Shown here: positions 30,350-39,064 of the stretch, in pieces
Layout: every line of letters starts with the position of its first letter
Numbering within the stretch: position 1 is the first letter of the stretch
NCBI GenBank assembly: GCA_035540635.1
Contig: DATLGH010000019.1
Span: 1-64,000 of the forward strand
Origin: Egibacteraceae bacterium
GTDB lineage: Bacteria; Actinomycetota; Nitriliruptoria; Euzebyales; Egibacteraceae
Length of the DNA stretch: 64,000 nt
Direction: 5' to 3'
Translations under genes and position numbers: made by a program
The notes under the pieces: generated by a model
Databases searched by the model: none
What the model saw: only the letters and a program-made list of their open reading frames with translations
Told to the model about the DNA's origin: nothing

Positions 30350-31849
30350 ATGCGCCGCACCGATGCTGTCGGACGGCTGACGTCCCTGTGGTCGTTCTCC
30401 GGTCGCTTCCGGATCCTGCACCTCACGTGGTTCGCGTTCTTCCTGTCGTTCGTCGTCTGGTTCAACTTCGCGCCGTTCGCGTCGACGATCGGCCGCCAGC
30501 TCGGCTTGGACCGCACCCAGCTGGCGACGCTTGCGCTCTGCAACGTCGCGCTGACCGTGCCGGCCCGCATCCTCATCGGCATGGCCCTCGACCGCTGGGG
30601 CCCCCGGCGGGTGTACGCCGCCATCCTCGTCTACGCCTTCGTGCCCTGCACGCTGTTCGCCCTCGCCACGACGTTCCCCACGATGGTCGCCAGCCGTCTT
30701 GCTCTCTCGGTCGTCGGCGCCGGTTTCGTCGTCGGCATCCGCATGGTGGCCGAGTGGTTCCCGCCCCGCGAGGTCGGCATGGCCGAGGGCGTCTACGGGG
30801 GGTGGGGCAACTTCGGCTCGGCGGCTGCGGCCTTCACGCTGCCGACCGTGGCGGCGGTGGTGGGCGGCGCCGACGGCTGGCGGTGGGCGATCGGGCTCAC
30901 CGGGGTGATGGCCCTCGGCTACGGGCTGTTCTACCTGCGTGCGGTGCGGGACACCCCCGACGGGGACGCGTACCTCGCGCCGCGCCGGCAGGGGGCGCTC
31001 GAGGTGACGAGCCGGGCCGGCGTCGTGGGCCTCATAGCGCTGCAGGTGCCCCTGGTCGGCGTCCTCGCGCTGCTCGCCTGGCGGCTGCGCCTCGTCGGTT
31101 TCCTGTCACCGGCCGCGATGTGGGCGGCCGTCGGCCTGCTCGTCGTCGTCCTGGCCGTCCAGGTGCGGGGCATCCTCCGGGTGAACCGGCCCGCGCGGGC
31201 GGGCGCCTATGGGACCGACGACGCCTACCCGTTCCGGTCCGTGGCCATCCTCAGCCTCGCCTACGCGGTCACGTTCGGCTCCGAGCTCGCCGTCGTGTCG
31301 ATGCTGCCGACCTTCTTCGGGGAGACCTTCGGTCTCGGCGTCGTCGCCGCCGGGGCGATGGCGAGCGCGTTCGCGTTCGTGAACCTCGTCGCCCGACCGG
31401 TCGGCGGGCTGTCGAGCGACCTGCTCGGCAGCCGGCGACGCACGCTGCTCACGCTGCTCGTGTGCCTCGCCGCGGGCTACGGTCTCGTCGCCGTGATCGG
31501 TCCGTCGTGGCCGGTCGCTCTGGCGGTGCTCGCCGTGATGGCCTGCTCGTTCTTCGTGCAGGCCGGCGAGGGGGCCACGTACGCGATCGTGCCGCTGGTC
31601 AAGCGGCGGGTGAGCGGCCAGATCGCCGGCATCGTCGGTGCCTATGGCAACGTCGGGGCCCTGCTCTACCTCACGCTGCTCATCTTCGCCGGGCCGACGG
31701 TCTTCTTCGCGGTCATCGGGGCGTCCGCGCTCGTCGCAGCACTCGCCTGCCGGTGGCTGCCGGAGCCCGAGGGCAGCTTCGATTCGGCGCACGTGCGCGA
31801 CGCCGCCGAGGTGCGACCCATCGTTCACGCGGCGGAAACGCCCGCGTAG
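30350..31849 (+). CDS. narK: Nitrate/nitrite transporter, NarK family (MFS)
   Basis: 499-residue, 12-helix major facilitator. The nitrate-porter signature occurs in both halves: YGGWGNFGSAAAAF after helix 4 and GAYGNVGALLYL late in the protein. The MFS loop DRWGPRR lies between helices 2 and 3. It imports nitrate (or exchanges nitrite) across the cytoplasmic membrane. ATG 30350 has GGAGG six bases upstream and is preferred over GTG 30329, which lies inside the inverted repeat. It is followed by the nnaR-nirA-Rieske genes. Confidence 0.9.
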   Translation: MRRTDAVGRLTSLWSFSGRFRILHLTWFAFFLSFVVWFNFAPFASTIGRQLGLDRTQLATLALCNVALTVPARILIGMALDRWGPRRVYAAILVYAFVPCTLFALATTFPTMVASRLALSVVGAGFVVGIRMVAEWFPPREVGMAEGVYGGWGNFGSAAAAFTLPTVAAVVGGADGWRWAIGLTGVMALGYGLFYLRAVRDTPDGDAYLAPRRQGALEVTSRAGVVGLIALQVPLVGVLALLAWRLRLVGFLSPAAMWAAVGLLVVVLAVQVRGILRVNRPARAGAYGTDDAYPFRSVAILSLAYAVTFGSELAVVSMLPTFFGETFGLGVVAAGAMASAFAFVNLVARPVGGLSSDLLGSRRRTLLTLLVCLAAGYGLVAVIGPSWPVALAVLAVMACSFFVQAGEGATYAIVPLVKRRVSGQIAGIVGAYGNVGALLYLTLLIFAGPTVFFAVIGASALVAALACRWLPEPEGSFDSAHVRDAAEVRPIVHAAETPA

Positions 31850-31943
31850 CGCATCCCTCATCGGCGCTCGCCACCCTGGGTTCCAACCGGCAAATGGGCC
31901 GTCACAGCCGTCGGAGGCCCGTCACACGAGAGGAGGGGCGTCC

Positions 31944-33113
31944 GTGCACGACCTGCGGATCGGCGTCACCGGCGACCGCAAGGGTCGCGAGCTCGTCGAC
32001 GCGCTCGCACGCCACGGGGCGCGGGTGGTCCACGGGCCGACGGTCACCTCGGTGCCGCCCCCCTGCGACCGGCTTCTCGTCGAGGAGACCGACGCGATCC
32101 TCGAGGCCCGCCCCGCCTGGCTCGTGGCCTCGACCGGCGCCGGCATGCGCGCCTGGGCGCAGGCGGCCGAGGCGCACGGTCGGGGGGCCGCGCTGCGCGC
32201 GCTCGTCGGCGCCACGCCGGGCGTCGCACGAGGGCCCAAGGCGCTCGGCGGGTTGCGCACGCTCGGCGGCGATGCGGTGTTCGTCTCGCCGCAGGAGACC
32301 GACGCGGACGTCGCGGACTGGCTGGCCGCCCATGTCGTGCGCGGCGAAGCCGTGGCGGTGCAGGTCCACGGCGCCGACAGCGGAGCGGCCTACGCCGGTC
32401 TCGGCGACCTCGGAGCCCGGGTGCTGCGGGCGTCGGCGTACCGCTGCGTGCTGCCGCTCGATCTCGGACCGGCGCACCGGCTGGTGCGCGCGGTCGCCGA
32501 CGGCGCCCTCGACGTCGTCGTCGCGACGAGCTCCCCGGCGGTCACCAACCTCTTCACGATCGCCGACGAGGCGGGCCTGCGACGTGCGGCCACGCTTGCG
32601 CTCCGCACCTCGGTGGCGGCCGCCGCCGTCGGACCGGTCACAGCCCGGGCCTTCGAGGCCGCCGGCGTACCCGTCGCGGTCATGCCGACCCGCTACCGCA
32701 CCGCCGACCTCGTCCGGGCGTTACAGGGGTGGGCGCAACGGCGCCGCATGGTGCCCGCCGCCGTCCACGAGCGCATCGAGCTCGTCCCCGACACCTGCAT
32801 CGCCCGGTCGGGCGCGCACGCCGTCGCCCTCGGCCCGCGCGAGTTCGCGGTGCTCGCCGCCCTCGTCCGCCGGCCCGAGGTGGTGTGCACCCCGACGCAG
32901 CTCGCCCGGGAGGCGTGGGGACACGAACCGCCGGAGGACCCCACGCAGGTCAAGCACCAGATCAGCCGCCTGCGCCGCAAGCTCGGCTCCGCCGGGGCGT
33001 GCCTCGAGACGGTCCGGGGGGTCGGCTACCGCTACCGCCCGCTGCAGAGCGCAAGCCAGGAGGACGACGACATGACGAACCTCGACGCCCACGGGATCGG
33101 CATGCTGCGATGA
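31944..33113 (+). CDS. HemD-like/winged-helix regulator of nitrate assimilation (NnaR-type)
   Basis: 389 residues. About 1-260 is a uroporphyrinogen-III-synthase fold (ASTGAGMRAWAQAAEAHG, VGPVTARAFEAAGVPV), and about 285-380 is an OmpR/PhoB-type winged helix (LGPREFAVLAALVRRPEVV, HQISRLRRKLG, VRGVGYRYRP). This fusion is known in actinobacteria as NnaR in Streptomyces and mycobacteria, which co-activates nitrate/nitrite genes with GlnR. Whether the HemD part still makes siroheme precursor or only senses is unclear. GTG 31944 has AGGAGG seven bases upstream. ATGA overlap with nirA couples the two. Confidence 0.85.
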   Translation: MHDLRIGVTGDRKGRELVDALARHGARVVHGPTVTSVPPPCDRLLVEETDAILEARPAWLVASTGAGMRAWAQAAEAHGRGAALRALVGATPGVARGPKALGGLRTLGGDAVFVSPQETDADVADWLAAHVVRGEAVAVQVHGADSGAAYAGLGDLGARVLRASAYRCVLPLDLGPAHRLVRAVADGALDVVVATSSPAVTNLFTIADEAGLRRAATLALRTSVAAAAVGPVTARAFEAAGVPVAVMPTRYRTADLVRALQGWAQRRRMVPAAVHERIELVPDTCIARSGAHAVALGPREFAVLAALVRRPEVVCTPTQLAREAWGHEPPEDPTQVKHQISRLRRKLGSAGACLETVRGVGYRYRPLQSASQEDDDMTNLDAHGIGMLR

Positions 33114-34771
33114 AGGGCCCCGACATCCCCGCCGCCAAGCGCGCCGGTCTGCCCGTCGACCTCGACCGCCTCACGGCGGACGGCGACGCGTGGCTGTCAC
33201 CCGAGGAGCGCTACGCGCTGAAGATGCACGGCGTCTGCGCGCAGGCACAGGCCGGTGTGTTCATGATCCGCGTGCGCGTCCCCGGTGGTCGCCTTCCGGC
33301 CGGCACCGCGCGCGGCGTCGCGCGTGTCGCCGAGCGCCACGGCCGGGGCTGGGTGCACCTCACGACCCGACAGCAGTTCGAGCTCCACCACGTTGCGGCC
33401 CGGGATGTCACCGCGGTGCTCGCCGCCATCGCCGACCTCGGTCTGACGACGAGCTCGACCTGCGGGCACACGATGCGCAACGTCATGGCCTGCGCGGACG
33501 CCGGCGTGGGCCTCGACGAGCCGTTCGACTGCCTTCCCGACGCCCGAGCCGTCTCCGACGCGGTCCTCGCCCGCTCCGCCGACCTCAACTGCCGGCTGCC
33601 GTCGCGCGTGAACATCGCGTTCGGCGGCTGCCCGCCCTGCCGGGACCACGCCCGGGTGAACGACGCCGGCTTCGTGTCGACCGTCCGGGAGGACGGTGCG
33701 CTCGGCTACGAGCTGTTCGCCGGCGGCAGCGCCGGCAAGGCGCCGTTTCTCGCCGTCCCGCTCGAGCAGTTCGTGCCCCGCCACGACGCCGTCGCCGCGG
33801 CCGAGGCCCTCGTCGAGGTCTTCGCCGCCCACGGCGACGTCGACCGCCCCGCGAAGGGGCGGATGAAGTTCCTCATCCGCGACCTCGGGGAGCTGCGCTT
33901 CGCCGAGCTGTTCGCCGCGGCCTACGACGGGGCGCGCGGCCGTCCGCGGCCCGCGCCCGCGCCGGTCGCGCCCGCCGACGACACCCAGGTGGCCGCCGTG
34001 CTCGCGTGCGCCCCGCCCGGGGGGTGGAGCAGCGGGGTGCGGCCGCAGCGCACGCCCGGCCGTGCGCTCGTCACGGTGGCGGTCCCGCTCGGCGACGTCG
34101 ACGGCGAGGACCTGCGGATGCTCGCCCGCCTGGCCGAGGAGCTCGGCGACGCGACGCTGTACCTCACCCGCAACCAGAACGTCGCCCTGCGCGACGTCGC
34201 GCTCGAGGCCGTGCCGCACGTGCGGCAGCGCCTCGCGTCGTGTGGCCTGGGGGTGCGGGGGGCCGACCAGGCAAGTGACGTCCGCGCCTGCACCGGCGGG
34301 CCGGTCTGCGCGCTGGCGATCACCCCCGCGCAGTCCGCCGGTGCCGCCCTTGCCGCCCACCCGGCGCTCGCACGCAACACCGGCTTGCGGGTGCACGTCT
34401 CGGGATGCCCGAACTCGTGCGCCCAGCACCAGATCGCCGACCTCGGGTTCTCCGGGGGCAAGGTCACGGTGGGCGGCTCTCCGGTGCTCGGGTACCAGGT
34501 CTGGCTGGGCGGCGACGTCCCCGCGGGCGTCTTCGGCCGCGTCGTCGGCCGGGTGGCGGAGGCCGACGTACCGGCGATCACCGAGGCGGTGACCGGCATC
34601 TGGGAGGCACTGCGCCACCGTGGCGAGACGCTGTCGCAGACGGTCAACCGCCTGGGCGTCGACGCGTTCAAGGCGCACATCGACGCCCTGTGCGCCGGTC
34701 GCTGGGCGCCCGGTCCGGAGCCGGCGCACGCCGAGCCCGACCGGTCGCTTCCCCTCGTGGGCGTGGCGTGA
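33110..34771 (+). CDS. nirA: Siroheme [4Fe-4S] nitrite/sulfite reductase (ferredoxin type)
   Basis: 553-residue duplicated NIR/SIR protein. The siroheme-[4Fe-4S] cysteines are in ACTGGPVC and SGCPNSCAQHQ (C-x5-C ... C-x3-C). Other segments include HLTTRQQFELHHV and TSSTCGHTMRNVMACADAG. Sequence alone does not separate nitrite from sulfite reduction. Placement after narK and the NnaR-type gene and opposite nasA argues for nitrite to ammonia. ATG 33110 overlaps the previous stop, and TGATG joins it to the Rieske gene. Confidence 0.82.
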   Translation: MKGPDIPAAKRAGLPVDLDRLTADGDAWLSPEERYALKMHGVCAQAQAGVFMIRVRVPGGRLPAGTARGVARVAERHGRGWVHLTTRQQFELHHVAARDVTAVLAAIADLGLTTSSTCGHTMRNVMACADAGVGLDEPFDCLPDARAVSDAVLARSADLNCRLPSRVNIAFGGCPPCRDHARVNDAGFVSTVREDGALGYELFAGGSAGKAPFLAVPLEQFVPRHDAVAAAEALVEVFAAHGDVDRPAKGRMKFLIRDLGELRFAELFAAAYDGARGRPRPAPAPVAPADDTQVAAVLACAPPGGWSSGVRPQRTPGRALVTVAVPLGDVDGEDLRMLARLAEELGDATLYLTRNQNVALRDVALEAVPHVRQRLASCGLGVRGADQASDVRACTGGPVCALAITPAQSAGAALAAHPALARNTGLRVHVSGCPNSCAQHQIADLGFSGGKVTVGGSPVLGYQVWLGGDVPAGVFGRVVGRVAEADVPAITEAVTGIWEALRHRGETLSQTVNRLGVDAFKAHIDALCAGRWAPGPEPAHAEPDRSLPLVGVA

Positions 34772-35100
34772 TGGTCGCCTCCACCAGACGGGTGGTGCGC
34801 GTGGCGACGGTCGCCGACCTGCCGCCGCGTCACCTGCACACCCTCACCGTGCAGGACCGGTCCGTCGTCGTCGTGAACCTCGGCGGCGCCTTCGTCGCCT
34901 TCGACGGCTCCTGCACGCACGCCGGCGGGCCACTCGGCGAGGGCCGCGTCGTCGACGGCGAGCACCTGCGGTGCCCGTGGCACGGGGCCCGCTTCGTCCT
35001 GCGCACGGGCGCCCCCTGCGACGCGGGTCCTGCCCGCAAGCCGCTGCGCCTCTATCCCGTGCACGTCGACGGCGACGACGTCCTCGTCACCCTCGGCTGA
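34771..35100 (+). CDS. Rieske [2Fe-2S] protein, NirD-like
   Basis: 109 residues with the Rieske ligands C48 and H50 (SCTHAGGPL) and C68 and H71 (RCPWHGARF). It is soluble with no signal peptide, resembling NirD-type small subunits and bacterial Rieske ferredoxins. It overlaps the nirA stop by one base (TGATG), so it probably passes electrons to nitrite or nitrate reductase. Transcription likely ends at the hairpin 28 bases downstream. Confidence 0.85.
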   Translation: MVASTRRVVRVATVADLPPRHLHTLTVQDRSVVVVNLGGAFVAFDGSCTHAGGPLGEGRVVDGEHLRCPWHGARFVLRTGAPCDAGPARKPLRLYPVHVDGDDVLVTLG

Positions 35101-35127
35101 CCCCCGCTCGAGGCCGTCTACCGCAGC

Positions 35128-35159
35128 ACCGCCGGGCGACGAGGGGGGCGCCCGGCGGT
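35128..35159. terminator. Bidirectional hairpin between Rieske gene and converging unknown gene
   Basis: ACCGCCGGGCG (35128-35138) and CGCCCGGCGGT (35149-35159) form a perfect 11-bp stem with a 10-base loop. No U-tract follows, as is common in high-GC actinobacteria. The right arm reaches the first base of the stop codon of the minus-strand gene. Confidence 0.65.
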
Positions 35160-36127
35160 CAGCCGGGATGCCGGCCGGGGTCCCGCCCGCCCCGGTCGGC
35201 GAGCAGGCCGGTGTCGGCGCACACATCGACGCACCACCGCCAGAGGCCGGCGATGGGCGAACGGTCGCCCGTGGTCGCCAGGCGCGCCGGGCATCCGAGG
35301 GGCGTGTAGGCAGCGGGCACGTCGTCGTCCGCGGAGCCCTCGGCGAGCACGACGCTGTGCGGGGCGCCGTCGCTCTCCTGGACGGCGAACCGGCCGGCGT
35401 CGAACCAGCCGGGCCGGTCGCGTCCTTCCTCCGGCGTGTCGTCAGCCGCCGACAGCAGGTTGCGGTACGTGCGCAACGCCCCCTCCTGGCTCATCGCCGC
35501 CAAGCGGTGGGCCGGGGCGACGCTTCTCGCCATGACCTTGCGCTGGGCGGCCGGGGGCAGTCCCAGGGCGGCGAGCCTGCGGGACATGACCTCGGCGAGC
35601 TGGACGCAGACGCTGCTGCCGAACTGCATCCCCCCGTAGAGGAAGGTCTGCGTGTCACGCAACCTCGCGAGCGTCCGACGGTCGGCGCCTGCGCTGAACA
35701 GCGGCACGAGCGCGTCGAGGCGCTCGACGACCCACCCGAGGTCCGCGTGACGCTGCGCGCCGAGCTCACGGTGCAGGTGGAGCACGGTCGTGTCGACGAG
35801 AGCCTTCCAGAGCTCGAAGAACGAGGTGATCGACCCTTCCTCGTAGGGCTCCGGGTGGACCTTCAGCATCCCCCACTCGGAGAACATCGACCGCGCCAGG
35901 CCGTACGGCGGATACGACGCGCGGTCGAGCAGCACGCGCCGCATGATCGCGTCCGCGAGCAGCGCCGTCAGCGCGTAGAGCTCCACCCGCAGCCCGTCGA
36001 GCACCTCACGCCGCGTCTCCGGTGGGCCGCCGGCCAGCTCTTTGCGGTCGGGAAGCGCCTCGAGGCCATCCGCCCCGCGGGCACGAAGAGCCGTCAACCG
36101 CAGCGCAACACGCCCACCCTTGGCCAC
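35159..36127 (-). CDS. 322-aa protein of unknown function with Cys-containing C-terminus
   Basis: Not recognised. Mostly helical and soluble; notable conserved-looking stretches are SYPPYGLARSMFSEWGMLKVHP, YEEGSITSFFELWKALVD and TFLYGGMQFGSSVCVQLAEVMSRR (each quoted in part). The C-terminus ends with GCPARLATTGDRSP and WRWCVDVC, three cysteines that could bind metal. GTG 36127 is chosen because the sequence upstream loses coding character; the ribosome-binding site is weak. It follows another unknown gene and pth on the same strand. Confidence 0.6.
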   Translation of the reverse strand: MAKGGRVALRLTALRARGADGLEALPDRKELAGGPPETRREVLDGLRVELYALTALLADAIMRRVLLDRASYPPYGLARSMFSEWGMLKVHPEPYEEGSITSFFELWKALVDTTVLHLHRELGAQRHADLGWVVERLDALVPLFSAGADRRTLARLRDTQTFLYGGMQFGSSVCVQLAEVMSRRLAALGLPPAAQRKVMARSVAPAHRLAAMSQEGALRTYRNLLSAADDTPEEGRDRPGWFDAGRFAVQESDGAPHSVVLAEGSADDDVPAAYTPLGCPARLATTGDRSPIAGLWRWCVDVCADTGLLADRGGRDPGRHPG

Positions 36128-36180
36128 ACCCGTACTGTGCCAGTGCCCGGCACGGACCCGCAACGCGCGCGGGCGTCGGG

Positions 36181-36669
36181 TCAGGACCGGCCCGTGCCGC
36201 CCGCTTGCGGCCAGGTGTGAAGCCCGACGAGGCTGCGCAGGTACACCGAGACGTGCGCCGCGTCGAGGACGAGACGGGCGGCCCGGCCGTCGGGGGGCCG
36301 CTGGAGCGCCGTGAGGGCGCGGGACAGCTCGTAGACGAGCGCGTCGACCGCGGCGGCCGCCTGGCGGCAGGTCGCGCCGATCGGCGAGTCGGTGCCGACC
36401 GCGCCAGGCGTGCCTGCGACGTCCTCGCCGAGCCCCTCGACGAGGTTGGCCTGGAACTCGTCGACCGCGGCGAGCACACTCCCGAGCGCCTCGACGTGCA
36501 CGTCCACGCAACGATGGGCGAGGTCGGGGGGAACCGCCCGCACGAGCCGGTGCAACGCCGTGGGGAACTCCTCGCCACCCCGCGACATGCGCCAGTGCAT
36601 CCCGCCGAGGATGCTCGCGGGGTCGTTCCAGCACAGCTGCACGGTGTCGGCGGGCTGCGCGCCGCTCAC
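36181..36669 (-). CDS. 162-aa unknown protein coupled to pth
   Basis: Not recognised. It is soluble and mainly helical, with a His/Asp-containing middle (LAHRCVDVHVEALGSVLAAVDEF, in part) and an Ala-rich C-terminal half. GTG 36669 overlaps the pth stop as GTGA, so it is translated with peptidyl-tRNA hydrolase. No motif gives a function. Confidence 0.6.
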   Translation of the reverse strand: MSGAQPADTVQLCWNDPASILGGMHWRMSRGGEEFPTALHRLVRAVPPDLAHRCVDVHVEALGSVLAAVDEFQANLVEGLGEDVAGTPGAVGTDSPIGATCRQAAAAVDALVYELSRALTALQRPPDGRAARLVLDAAHVSVYLRSLVGLHTWPQAGGTGRS

Positions 36670-37298
36670 CTCGTCGGGCCCTTGGCGTGATGGCGGTTCT
36701 GCGCTCCCTCCAGGCCCTCGGCGAGGAGGTCGAGGACCGCGTCGGCAGCCCGCTCGATGGCGATGTCCGCCGCTTCCCGGTCCTTCGCGCCGAAGCGCTT
36801 CAGCACGTAGTCCGCGGGGTCCTGACGACCAGGCGGACGATCGATCCCGATCCGGACCCGCAGGAAGTCGGGGCTGCCGATGCGCTGCTGGATGCTCGCC
36901 AGCCCCTTGTTGCCGCCGGTGCCGCCGCCGCGCTTCAGACGGACCGTGCCGAGCTCGAGGTCGATGTCGTCGTGGACGACGATCAGCCGCTCGACGGGCA
37001 CCTTGTAGAAGGCCATGAGAGCCTGCACCGGGCCGCCCGCGGTGTTGTAGTACCCGAACGGCCGGCAGAGGGACAGCGGCGTGCGGTCGAGGCCGGAACC
37101 CTGGAACGTGTCCGCGACCTGGGCCTTGGCCTTGTGCGGCTTGAACGACGCACCGAGCCGGTCGGCGAGCAGTCGCACGGTGTCCGCTCCGACGTTGTGG
37201 CGGGTGCCGCCGTACTCCGCCTCGGGGTTGCCGAGACCGACGACGAGCCAGCGGGGCGCGCTCACCGGTGCGCGTCGGACGCGATCGAGCAGCCCCAT
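36666..37298 (-). CDS. pth: Peptidyl-tRNA hydrolase
   Basis: 210 residues; recycles peptidyl-tRNA released during translation. The catalytic histidine is H34 in GGTRHNVGAD, with VVGLGNPEAEY before it and IVVHDDIDLELG supplying the conserved aspartate. The usual KPxTYMN motif reads CRPFGYYNTAG: the asparagine (N85) is kept but the methionine is tyrosine. The glycine-rich RGGGTGGNKGLASI loop is intact. It lies 15 bases after rplY, as usual in actinobacteria. Confidence 0.9.
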   Translation of the reverse strand: MGLLDRVRRAPVSAPRWLVVGLGNPEAEYGGTRHNVGADTVRLLADRLGASFKPHKAKAQVADTFQGSGLDRTPLSLCRPFGYYNTAGGPVQALMAFYKVPVERLIVVHDDIDLELGTVRLKRGGGTGGNKGLASIQQRIGSPDFLRVRIGIDRPPGRQDPADYVLKRFGAKDREAADIAIERAADAVLDLLAEGLEGAQNRHHAKGPTR

Positions 37299-37313
37299 GG
37301 CCGCCCGCGCGGA

Positions 37314-37991
37314 CTACGGACCCGCGGTCGCGTCGGCGGAGTCCTCGGGCGTGTCGGCGGCGCCCTGCACGGCCCCCTCCACGTCCCCGAGCGGCTCGAG
37401 GGGCGCCCCCGCCTCGGTGTCGGGGACGTCGAGCGCCGGCACGACGAGCGTGACCACCGTGCGCTCCGGGTCCTCGAGCGACTCCACGCCTGCCGGGAGC
37501 ACGAGGTCGGCCACCCGCTTCACGTCACCGACCGCCATGTCGGAGATGTCGAGGACGATCTGGTCGGGCACCTCGAGGGGCAGCACCTCGACCGGCACGG
37601 TGTGGAGCTGCTGCTCGACGACCCCGCCCTCCTCCTCGCCGGGCGCGGTGCCCTCGGTGACGACCGGCACGTCGACGGTGATCTTCACCGACCGCGACAC
37701 GGTGACGAAGTCGGCGTGCAGGAAGTGCCGCTTGACGGGGTGGCGCTGGATCTCCCGCGCGATGACGAGCTGCTCCTGCTCGTCGACCCTCAGGTTGATG
37801 ATCGCGTTCAGCCCGGCGTCGGTGTGCAGCGCGTGGTAGAGGTCGAGGGCGTCGACGGAGATGGCCGTCGGCTCGTCGAGGTCGGCACCGTACGCGATGG
37901 CGGGCACCCGGCCCTCGCGGCGCAGCGCGCGGGCCTCACCCTTTCCCGAGCCCGCGCGCAAGCGGGCGGCGAGGGCGACCTGATCGGCCAT
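37314..37991 (-). CDS. rplY: 50S ribosomal protein L25/CTC
   Basis: 225 residues: an L25 5S-rRNA-binding domain (about 1-95, with RVPAIAYGADLDEP and HFLHADFVTVSRS) and a TL5/CTC-type C-terminal domain with the VPVEVLPLEVPDQIVLDIS segment, followed by an acidic disordered tail. ATG 37991 has AGGAG eight bases upstream. It sits in the conserved glmU-prs-rplY-pth order. Confidence 0.93.
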   Translation of the reverse strand: MADQVALAARLRAGSGKGEARALRREGRVPAIAYGADLDEPTAISVDALDLYHALHTDAGLNAIINLRVDEQEQLVIAREIQRHPVKRHFLHADFVTVSRSVKITVDVPVVTEGTAPGEEEGGVVEQQLHTVPVEVLPLEVPDQIVLDISDMAVGDVKRVADLVLPAGVESLEDPERTVVTLVVPALDVPDTEAGAPLEPLGDVEGAVQGAADTPEDSADATAGP

Positions 37992-38082
37992 GGTGACACT
38001 CCTGTGGGGAAACGCGGAAAGGCGGCGCGGACGCGCGCGCACGCCTGCGTAGTCTAGCCGCGGCCCGCGCGCCCGGACAACG

Positions 38083-39048
38083 CTACTGGTTCTGGTCGTC
38101 GAACAGCTCGCTGACCGACTCGTCTTCGAAGATCGCCTTCATGGTGCTCGCGACGATGGGCGCGATCGACACGACCGACACCTTGTCCGTGCAGTCCGCC
38201 GGCAGCGGCAGCGTGTTCGTCAGGACGACGCGCTCGATGGACGAGCGTTCGATGCGTCCGCACGCGGGGCCGGACAGCACGGGGTGCGTCGCGCACGCGA
38301 TAACCCGCTCCGCCCCGTGGTCGATGAGCGCCTCGGCCGCACCGCAGATCGTGCCCGCCGTGTCGATCATGTCGTCGACGAGCACACAGGTCCTGCCCTG
38401 CACCTCCCCGACGACCGCGAGGGTCTTTGCGACGTTGTGCGCGGTGCGGGTCTTCGCGACGAACGCCATGCTCGCGTTCGGCAGCCGCGACGCGAACTTC
38501 TCCGCGAGCCGCACCCGGCCTGCGTCGGGTGATGCCACGACGAGCTCCTGCTCGTCGAAGTGCTCGATGAGCCAGCCGACGAGCAGCGGCAGCGCGGTGA
38601 GGCTGTCGAGCGGATCGTCGAGGAAACCCTGGATCTGCTGGGTGTGGAGGTCGACCGACACGACGCGGTCGGCTCCGGCGACAGCGAGCATGTCGGCGAG
38701 CAGCTTCGCGGTGATGGGTTCTCGCGAGCGCGTCTTCTTGTCCTGCCGGGCGTAGCCGTAGTAAGGCACGACCGCGGTGATGCGCTTGGCGGACGCTCGC
38801 TTGGCCGCGTCGATGAGGATGAGCTGCTCCATGATGTTCTCGTTCACCGGCGCGCAGTGCGTCTGGATCACGAAGACGTCGGATCCCCGCACGTTCTCGC
38901 GGTAGCGGCAGTAGATCTCGCCGTTGGCGAAACGGTGGATGTCGACGTCGCCGAGACGCATGCCGAGATGGTCCGCGACCTCCTGGGCGAGCTCCGGGAA
39001 CCCGCGCCCGGAGAAGATCTGCATCCGCTTCTTGGTGACGACCTCCAT
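38083..39048 (-). CDS. prs: Ribose-phosphate pyrophosphokinase
   Basis: 321-residue PRPP synthase (ribose 5-phosphate + ATP to PRPP). Seen: IQTHCAPVNENIMEQLILIDA, the catalytic flexible loop RQDKKTRSREPITAK, the PRPP-binding loop VLVDDMIDTAGT, and the regulatory-region RFANGEIY. ATG 39048 has AGGAGG nine bases upstream; the frame extends further but over glmU. It starts 16 bases after the glmU stop. Confidence 0.95.
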   Translation of the reverse strand: MEVVTKKRMQIFSGRGFPELAQEVADHLGMRLGDVDIHRFANGEIYCRYRENVRGSDVFVIQTHCAPVNENIMEQLILIDAAKRASAKRITAVVPYYGYARQDKKTRSREPITAKLLADMLAVAGADRVVSVDLHTQQIQGFLDDPLDSLTALPLLVGWLIEHFDEQELVVASPDAGRVRLAEKFASRLPNASMAFVAKTRTAHNVAKTLAVVGEVQGRTCVLVDDMIDTAGTICGAAEALIDHGAERVIACATHPVLSGPACGRIERSSIERVVLTNTLPLPADCTDKVSVVSIAPIVASTMKAIFEDESVSELFDDQNQ

Positions 39049-39064
39049 GCGCGCGGGGCTCCTC

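Noticed and set aside
28033-30624. N-terminal extension of NasA to 30624
   Set aside because: The added 154 residues overlap the divergent narK start and lack family similarity; the iron-sulfur motif begins just after ATG 30162.
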